From Chalciporus piperatus (taxonomy: Eukaryota; Basidiomycota; Agaricomycetes; Boletales; Boletaceae): a stretch of 64,000 nt of DNA. Where the stretch lies: the NCBI GenBank assembly GCA_038093975.1, contig JBBPTG010000033.1, positions 124,001-188,000 of the forward strand. Reading direction: 5' to 3'. The notes beneath the pieces are model-generated. The model saw only the letters and a list, made by a program, of their open reading frames with translations, did no database searches and was not told where the DNA came from. Positions 55,908-64,000 of this stretch are shown here, piece after piece. Position 1 is the stretch's first letter, and each line of letters starts with the position of its first letter. The position numbers were made by a program, and so were the translations under genes.

Positions 55908-58842
55908 TGCTTTGAAAGAGCGGTCAGGATTGAGCAACGTGTTTCATTTTCAATTGACGAACTTAACTTTATGTTGATCTTATTTTAAGTTTTCACCCTG
56001 AAGATTTTAAGTGATAACGTCTCAGGCCCAGGGTACCTACAACCCTGTTACTTTGTAGTTACCTCAACGGTCATGCATACCGTCACGCATATACGGCTCC
56101 TCCGTTCGACTCACCAGCCCGTCAGAGTGAACAAGCATACGAAGAGAACACCCCCTTTATTGTCAGATGAGTGACGAAAACATCGAACGCGGCGTATTAA
56201 GTGGCGTAGAATGATCTGATCACCATAGGCGAAGATCACGAGAATAGTCGCGATATCTCTCCCCTTTTCACACAAACTGGGATCGGAATCGAACAAACGT
56301 TGGGAAAACAAACAGCGGACCGCGCCTGACTGGGGGAAAATGGATGTCGCATGAATGCATCATGGTACAGCCATACTCTCGTTCCCGCTGCCACTCACCC
56401 TTTCAACTATGCATCCGCGATCCGCTGCCTCCGTCTTCAGGGTAGGCGGAGTGAAGCAAGGCTGTACTGTCGTCATGGAGGTAATGGTCGACAGGGCAGC
56501 TTTGAATTTGAGATGTGACAACTACCGCGATGCAGGATATGATTCAAGCTATCTTCAAGGTTCATCCGAAGGCTGACATAGTAGGCTTCTGACCCACACG
56601 TTGTATTTTGCATTGTATCGTTAGTCAGTTGGTATAAACCAGGGATCATGTTAGCAACAGAATAACAGCCTCGTCCAAGGTGAAAGGGGTGATGATTTCC
56701 GTGTTCCACTGGCACCCGAGTTTGGGATGACAAGTGAGAGGGGTGCTCAATTCCCCGTTAATAACAATGGTGGCTGGATGAAATGGGGGGTGAATTATTC
56801 GGTCCCAGGGGGAGATTGGGGGGAGACTTACTTACCAGCCTGCGAGTGGGGCCGAACGTTAACTTCGACCATATTTGTGACATTAGATTCTGTGAATACG
56901 ATCGATACATCAATTGATCAAGAAAACGTTGATTGGTAAACAGGCGGTGTGGTCTCAATCGCGGCGCGGACACCGAGATCTTGATGAGCCCCCGACTCAA
57001 TTCGCTACAGAGGAGAAAACGTGCGCACTGCTAATTCTATGTCAAGTATAATAGATCTTATCTTCGCTTGTTCCCTGTGGCTTCGGGTTTCGCCAACTGC
57101 AGTTCTCGAGCACCTCGTGCAGAAGAACACCGCCCTCGTTATCATTTATTGACGGATATGATGCGTGGACACGGACTTGTGTTGCTGAAGGGCTGCAATA
57201 CCTTGTGACTGAGCCACCCGAATTCATTTAAATCCGCAACCACTATCGAGGGCACAAATTGGAGTGCCACTGAATTTTTCAGGGGGTTCCGTAGCCATTA
57301 GGCATCCCATTCAAGGTAAACAAGGGGGCTGCGGCGTTGCTCCAAACGGTGCACGGAATCGACGGGATGGCATCTACCGGAGGATCACAATCAAATTCTG
57401 ATCGATAGAAAGCCACTGACCGTAAGACAACTACAACCATGATGTTGTTGACGAACGCTGTGCGGTTGCGATATCGGGGTTCTGCTTCCGCGCATTTGCA
57501 CTCGTCGGTGGGTACCACCATGTCAATCCAAGTTAATATTTGCGGGCGCGATCGCGCTACTATCATCTACCCCCGAACCCACCTACCCACTTTTTGGCAG
57601 CAACATTTTCTCTTGGTAACTAGTGAGTAATAAAGTGCCGAAAAGTGGTAGGTGCCGGTTCGGGGGTAGGTGATAGTACTACCAAGTGGACCAGACTAAA
57701 ATGGCTTGGTTAATATTAATACCATCGCGCTTGATCTGGCCGAACTGAGCTGGCCTCGAGAATTGTCATTGGACGGGGTATGCGGGTGGCGAAGCGGTTA
57801 GAAGCGGAGGCGCGGTGACATCGTGGAGGTGCACTTAGTATGGGTTAGCCATACTATGGGCGTACTATCGACGGCCACTGAGGCCGTTGAAGCATTTTCT
57901 GTCTCAATGGTAGTAAGTAGTCGTGGTCGTACCTGACGGGGTTCGGAGGGACGCACCATATAAAAACTATTCGTCTAGTAATAATCATGAAGGCTGAAAG
58001 ATTTTTTGGCTACAAGCAATCTGGAGCTTGGAGGAGTCATAAATCTAAGTCAGTCTTGGTTATGAAAGAGTGCCAGGTCAATTATGTTATTACGTCTTCT
58101 TCATGTCCGATCAGTGAACGTTTGAACTCTGTTTCCAATGGAAACGAAGAGCTGTATTCCCCGGTGCCTGTGGCAATCCGCGGCGCGGATATGATGGGAT
58201 GCTGACATGCGCTGACATTATGTCACCGTTCAAAACCGCGTTGTTCCGGTGACCATAGGGAGTTATGGTCTGATCTGTAGAGTTGTGCCACCAGATCTTT
58301 GCGGTTGCGCTGGCACGCGAAACTTCTGATTCTGTATCACAGGTGGGGGAGCAAGGGGCAAGTGTCACCGCAGTCTTCCGGAGATTTCCCTTTCTTGGCT
58401 ACCGCCGGGTCCGTGTCAAGAAAAACTCTGGATGCTGTGTGTGCGTCCCTGTCCTTGTTCGTTCACAAATTTACTGACTGAGTAGGCTGCAGGGGATGCT
58501 CTGACGAGAAACCGGCAGGGAAATGGTTCTCGCCCCGGGATGACAAAAGACCGTCGAAAAACCGACAGAATGTCATTCTCTCCGATTTTCTGTGCGTACA
58601 ACACGTTTGACCTCATTTGAACCTTTCAGGAACTCCATGCCCACTTTCTCGTAATGATTCGGTCATTCAGGCGCGGTCCCCACCAATTGGCGGGATGAGA
58701 AGGTCGCGGCGATCAACACTGAAGGTAGATTATCATCAAATCCATATTCGCTCCGATTTAGGCGTATTCATGGTTCACTTAAATAAAAACCCTCTAACGC
58801 TGTACCTGCATTACTACTCCCCAGCTCTCAGTACAGACGACG
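55908..58842. other. Gene-poor stretch of 2.9 kb
   Basis: The longest gene-free stretch in the window. Open frames are under 100 codons, without family blocks or coherent splicing. It contains a hairpin element at 57559-57677 and T/A-rich pieces near 57955-57985 (a TATAAAAA stretch). No RNA gene recognised. Confidence 0.5.
57559..57677. mobile_element. MITE-like hairpin element
   Basis: About 119 bp with imperfect inverted ends of about 40 bp. The left end reads ACTATCATCTACCCCCGAAC and the right end is the near reverse complement (ends GGGGGTAGGTGATAGT). The middle is about 35 bp. The target duplication is unclear (CTA at most). Confidence 0.75.
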
Positions 58843-60995
58843 ATGTTCGCTCCCCTCACCTTCGAGAGGGTTGTCACGTGCAATCCAACGATCCTCGACG
58901 AAATTGCTTTCTACGTGTCCGTCGATCCATTCCTCGGTCCACCTGTGAATCTCCTCTCGCTCCTGCTCACGTGCAGGACCATCTATAGGCACTTGTGTAT
59001 TGCCAACAACAGTCGCCTTTACGCGGGCATCTTCCTCCACAAGTTCGATTCCGCAGCCATCGAACGTCGACTGTCCGATAGGTGGACCTCTCCCGCGTGT
59101 TTAGCCCAAGAGCTCCGTAGCCGTTGCATTTTGTTGCAACACATACGACGTGGAAACTTATCCCTTCGTTTAGATCGCGAAGCTCTCTGGGAGGCCTATT
59201 TGATGATGCTCGAAAACGATGGCCGCAATGAGCAGCACCTGTTTTCTTGGGCAAATCTACCCGACTGGGTTCTTGGCGTGGTCACTCTCAGGAGCCTCCC
59301 CTCATCCGGTCCCTCTGCGCCGCATCTATCTGATCCAGAGGGCATGTCACTTGCATTGTGGCTCCTTTGGATGACGAGCAGCAAAGGTAAGCTTTCACCA
59401 GCCCCTCTGGTCCCTAATCTGATTTTGTCCAGATGCGGTAGCCAGGGAACCTGTGGCCGTACGTACGGGACTTACAAACGCGATTCTCCCCTTTTTAGTC
59501 CGTGGCTACCAGGTAGAACGTAGTCATCTTCGTCTCGTTACGGATGCTAAAGCCTTGCTTTTAGTATCCCTCCATTTTTGCCCCAGATACGCACTTCTAC
59601 CTCCCGCTGTGCGAGGACCACGATACATTGACCGCCGGTTTCTCCGGCCCTCCTCCCCTTGTGACTCAAATTCGCTATCTTGGAAAAAGGCTTAAGCTCG
59701 CAGTACCGCCTCTTGCCGCCGCCGCTCTGTTGAACTTTGTCGTGCGACAAGAGGCTTGGCAAGACGCGCATCCTCTCCCATCACGCATTTCTCTTCTTCC
59801 CGCGACGCGTGAAGAAGCGATTACCCGAGGTCTCGAATCCCCTGCGCTCACACAAGAAGACGTCAGGGAATTTCACTATCATACTCGAACCAGATTTTTT
59901 CAGAAACAGGGTGCCTCCAGTGAAGAGCATGATAAGGACTGGTATCGCTTAGTGGGGTGCCATTCTCCGTGCGCCGTCGAACGTCCCTTGAAGGGTATCG
60001 TGTACCCCCTCGGCACAATTATCGGTAACTGGAGTGGCCGTATCTTTGTGCGTTCTTCATTTTGCTTTGATTATTTCCAATGACCGGCTTGATGCTTACA
60101 CAACCCTTCTGTCTAGGTCCCTGATATGTTCGCACATTTCAATGCTATAAGAGACCAACGCCTCCCACCTTCCAGTGTACCACTCGTACAGGAGCGTATA
60201 GCGTGTCGCTTTGAAGAACACCATTGCTTGTCCTTCAGCGAACCTCTCCTCGCCCCCCCATGCCCAAATGGTCTAGGGGAAGACATTTTTAACGCCTGGC
60301 TGCCTCGGGACCTACGATTCACCCGCCGCGCAGTAAGTGGGGTTTTACCTTCATCATTTGCGGTTACAATATATATCATGCACGGCTTATAGGATGGGCT
60401 GGAACTATTTGACCCGAGCACTGGGAAGAACACGTGGTATGAGACATATCGCCCCGATCACGCATCGCCCTATTCCGCAAAGGCTATTGAACGCCTGTCC
60501 AACGGATCATGGTGTCAAGAAGATCCGACTTCTACAATCCAGGAGGATATAGAAGAGGAGGATGAATATGAAGACTTTGTTGAGGAACTATCGAGTGGTG
60601 TTCAAGATATTATCATCACCGGCGAGGTCGGTCACCTCCCTTTTTCATGCTCCTCAGCTCTTGATAATCTGTTTTAGACCTGCGAAAGACAAGGGGAAGC
60701 CTGGGGCTACTACTCGTATATCGGGAGAATAAGGCCTTGGGATGGGCTCGTCGTTTTCCTTCGCATTCCAGTACGTAACCTCTTGGCTCCGTTGAATTGC
60801 GTTCATATCTCAACAATCCCGGATCAGATGAACAATCAAAACCGCGACAGAGGCCGTTGGATATTCAAAGGTTACATTCATGAACGGAGCTTAGTTGGCC
60901 GATGGCGAGATACGAGTATGCATGCCGTCGGGTATGAGGGTGGCTTCGTTCTCTGCCAGGAAGATGAAGTAAACACTGCTTCTGTGGGTGTATGA
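58843..60995 (+). CDS. F-box-type protein of a basidiomycete family
   Basis: About 600 residues in seven in-phase exons: 58843-59386, 59433-59519, 59587-60047, 60117-60332, 60393-60626, 60678-60770, 60828-60995. The N-terminus resembles a divergent F-box: NPTILDEIAFYVSV, then LLSLLLTCRTIYRHLC. The C-terminal two-thirds has no catalytic motif: WYRLVGCHSPCA, FKG-like LKGIVYPLGTIIGNWSGR, GYYSYIGRIRPWDGLVVFLR, and RGRWIFKGYIH. This layout recurs in Agaricomycete F-box-like proteins of unknown substrate. The F-box assignment is moderate; the exon model is well supported by continuity through every junction. Confidence 0.75.
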
Positions 60996-61364
60996 CATGA
61001 CTCGTTTTATGGCTTTCTGGTATGCACATGCCTTTTGTTGTACTCATGACTCATGTACGGTCCTTGTATGAATTGCCGCTGCGCATTAATGACGACTTAC
61101 CACTTACTTGATACATAGTTGGTCAATACTTACCAATCCTTGTCGTGTTCTTTTTTTTCACACTGACATATTTTAATGAATATCGGCGGATCATTTGTGT
61201 TGGCTGAAAGCACGTACAGCCAAGTAGATTCTGAACTTGCTTAAAACAGATGCGTTGATCATGACCGCGTGGATTGTGGTTATCGTACACTAAGTAGTCG
61301 TGATGCGTCGTCTATTATACACGCGTGCGCGCGTTAGTGTACGACATACAATCCCTCCACGAAG
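60996..61364. other. Convergent intergenic region
   Basis: Holds the 3' ends of the plus-strand F-box-type gene and the minus-strand TFB2 gene. T-rich run near 61152. No further features. Confidence 0.5.
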
Positions 61365-63497
61365 TTATCCTCCTCCAGTACGTCTCTCAATGAATCCCCT
61401 AATATTAGAGTGACCCTCGAGCGTCCCGAAGAAACACCGCTTCACGGTGTTCTCCCACAGGACGACCCCTAATTGGTTAGCATACGACAGCACGTATTCA
61501 TAATCAGCAAGCGAAGCGAAGTCTTTGTAGAGGAAACCTGTCCACACGAATAATGTCAACGAAGTGAGCTGAAGAAACACCTATATAGACAAAACGGGCC
61601 GCTGACGAACCTTCCGTTGACTTGAGCCGGTTTCGTTCTAGTTCCCATAACCTGATCTGGTCCTGGACTGTCACGGGCAACAACGGGTTCTGCGACATAA
61701 GCGTACGTCAGTGGCGTCCACTCCTGACAGGATGGCAGAGCGAGTGTCTTTACATTTTTCCTCATTTGAGGATGAGCGTGAGTCGATAAATAACTGATGA
61801 TCTAGACCGTCAATAGTCGGTGAGTATATTGATCACCAGGAAATGAATGAGCTGACGTACCTGTTCTGCGGAGATACCATTGCTCAGCGCTCTTCGTACA
61901 CTTTCACGCGTAAGCATGCCAACGACTAAATTTGGGAAGCGGTATTTCATGGTGATGAATAGGTTCAGTACAGCAATTTCGAGCGGGTTATCTGAGATCC
62001 CGAGATGTGAGCCATATGGACATAACATGGGAATCTCGACTTGTTTACCAGTGTAGGCATATATCCTGTAGTTGGTCTCTAGGACGATGAATCCTTGTTG
62101 TCCGGCTCCTGTGGTTAGTGCGACAGATGTTTCCGAACTAGCCCGTGTGGTACCAGAAGTACTCGAGGTTGGTAATGGAGGTGAGAGTGACGTTAGGGTG
62201 GTGGCCAAGCGAGTAGGGTTGAAACGCTTGGATGAAGCCTGCCAGGCGCCGGGGTGAGGTTAAGCTCGCGAAGAACCATGGAAGCTCCGACCTTTCTCTG
62301 CCAGACTAGTCCGTAATCTCGGAGATCTTCCAGCATTGCCTTTTGTGTCTCGCTCAATGGATCTGTCGAGTATTCCTGAGGATAACGACCAACTATGTCA
62401 AATCAATTACGAAATTCCTGCAATGGTATCACTCACGCGTCCAAGCTCCATGGTCGAAAGCATGAAGAGAAAGCTGAGGACTTCAACGAGGTCCATTTGC
62501 CGCTCCTAAACCAACACACATAGGTAAGGTGAACATCAGCGAACGAGCGAACATACTTCTGCCATGTGCAAATACTGGAGCAAGAGACTCCATAGCTGAT
62601 CGTGTGGTGAGTGCAAAAGGAACTGGAATCCAGCAGAGGTAATTTGGAGGGGAGAGCCGCTGGAAAGATAGTCCGCCTCGGTCCTCATCGTATGAGTTAG
62701 GTTGAATACTCACTGGACACTTTTCATCAACTCGCTACGCTGGAGTAGGTATAGAACACCCTGCGATGGTTTGGTCGGAAGTTGTCCTTGTCCGGACGAC
62801 ACCATGTAGTGAAGAACGGTCTTGAGTGAGAATAAAGCTGAGTATATGCTGGAATAATGACGTGAATACTCACTTCCCACCTTTCCAAAGCATAAGAATC
62901 GAGGGTATCGATACTGGTGGGTTGTCGTTTGTCCTCGGCTGGCACACCGAAACTGCTCGTAGTACCGCTGCGAACAATTCCTCAGCAGGCGTATTGTGCA
63001 TAGTTCCAAGTACTCACCCCCCTGTAATGGCCTGCCTCATACTAGACTTAAAAGTTGGATTCAGCGAAAGTCTCGCCGAAGAGTTTTGTATGATGTGCAA
63101 CCCCGTCATTTCCGCTAGAGCTTGATCGTACAATCTGAAATAGGCCCGAAAACCAAGGCTGAGTATCTCACAACCTAGAAAACGGGCTGTAACCGACGTT
63201 CTGCCCTCTGGGACCACCCAGGCGGTCATGGTATTCGCCGGAATCGCGGTTTCAAGCCACAGTAAATTCATGATGAGCTGACGCTCTATGGGTCCAAGTA
63301 GACTTGCAATAGTTCAGTATCTCGCTCCCTAATCGCTTGAGCCACCGAACCAACCGGAATATTGACAGACATGACGACGGTCGTTGGTAAAGACGCGTCA
63401 GCGTGTTTTGGGATTGGGATCGTAAGGACGGCAGCAACGCATGAGGGGTACTTTCCGGGGTCGACGTGGGAGGTGACAACGCTTGGACAGACGGCAT
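61365..63497 (-). CDS. TFB2: TFIIH core subunit Tfb2 (human p52)
   Basis: Tfb2 links the XPB helicase to the TFIIH core in transcription and nucleotide excision repair. Family blocks in order: [58 protein letters not shown] then [42 protein letters not shown] piece; [98 protein letters not shown]. These follow yeast Tfb2 end to end. It is spread over about ten exons. Not all junctions were fixed by eye, notably one near residue 85 and one near 62290. Size about 460 residues, near the usual. Confidence 0.92.
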
Positions 63498-64000
63498 TTA
63501 AAGACGCGAATTCGAGTCGGAATTGTTCATAGATTGCTCGCAGTCAGTGGTCACAATATCTGAGTCGGAGAAAGAGTGTAATACAGCAAGTACGGCTATC
63601 TCCAACTTGCCTCTTCGAGATAATTAGCCCCTATGAGTGAAAATCTCATTAACGCGAAGCTCAGAAATTCCACGCTCAATCTCCATCTGTGACTGGGGAC
63701 ACAGAGACACGGAATATTCAGGGACTGCGGGGAAGTGGCCTTAAGCCTTCAAGTACCCTTAGTACAATCCAGTGTATCGTATCTCAAATCTAACTCTTTC
63801 AAAGGGTAAGTCCGACGCGATATTGGTTTCATCTAGTAGTCTCTGAAGATGATGCGCATGCAGTCGTCCGTAGTCTTCGTGCACACCGGATCAAAATGGA
63901 GCAGCGGAGATGGAGGCTATATGTATTATGCATGCACAGTGCTTGTTTTAGCACTAGCTTCTTACAACTTGGGGAATGTGTTTCACTTTAGTATATGGCA
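63498..64000. other. Upstream region of TFB2 to the window edge
   Basis: Presumed TFB2 promoter. No supported coding sequence. A TATGTATTATGCATGCA stretch lies near 63920. Confidence 0.4.

Overview
The window is nuclear DNA of a filamentous basidiomycete, most likely a mushroom-forming Agaricomycete. The evidence is tightly packed genes on both strands, many introns of about 50 nt (GT-AG, some with a CTAAC branch site), tandem F-box genes of the kind expanded in Agaricomycetes, a multi-domain fungal tRNA ligase, and many Ser/Pro-rich conserved unknowns. Exon joins below were worked out by eye from splice signals and reading-frame continuity.

1-35 kb is mostly ordinary housekeeping sequence: tRNA ligase (TRL1), an Arp10-type dynactin actin-related protein, a PX-PB1 scaffold, a membrane coiled-coil protein, a decayed and an intact F-box-type gene, an Acl4-like TPR chaperone divergent from argininosuccinate synthase (ARG1), a PfkB-like protein without the usual catalytic motif, several conserved unknowns, Svf1, a dead P450, OMA1 and an MFS sugar transporter. 

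35-47 kb is rearranged accessory sequence and the most interesting part. A TauD-family dioxygenase gene is followed by two intact CK1-like kinase genes in a perfectly mirrored inverted duplication (two arms of about 2.2 kb around a 1.4 kb spacer). The spacer holds a decayed second copy of the dioxygenase gene. Outside each kinase, divergently oriented, lies a member of an unrecognised small helical protein family: a frameshifted relic on the left, and two intact members in tandem on the right. Short non-autonomous elements, one type with clean 9-bp target duplications, sit in the same stretch, and a third dioxygenase fragment lies next to an intron-containing tRNA-Trp gene. The kinase plus small-protein pair is my best candidate for an undescribed system.

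47-64 kb returns to chromosomal core: two Ser-rich regulator-like proteins (one with a RanBP2-like zinc finger), a RING protein, an aldo-keto reductase, a 2.9 kb gene-poor stretch with a hairpin element, an F-box-type gene, and TFIIH subunit TFB2.
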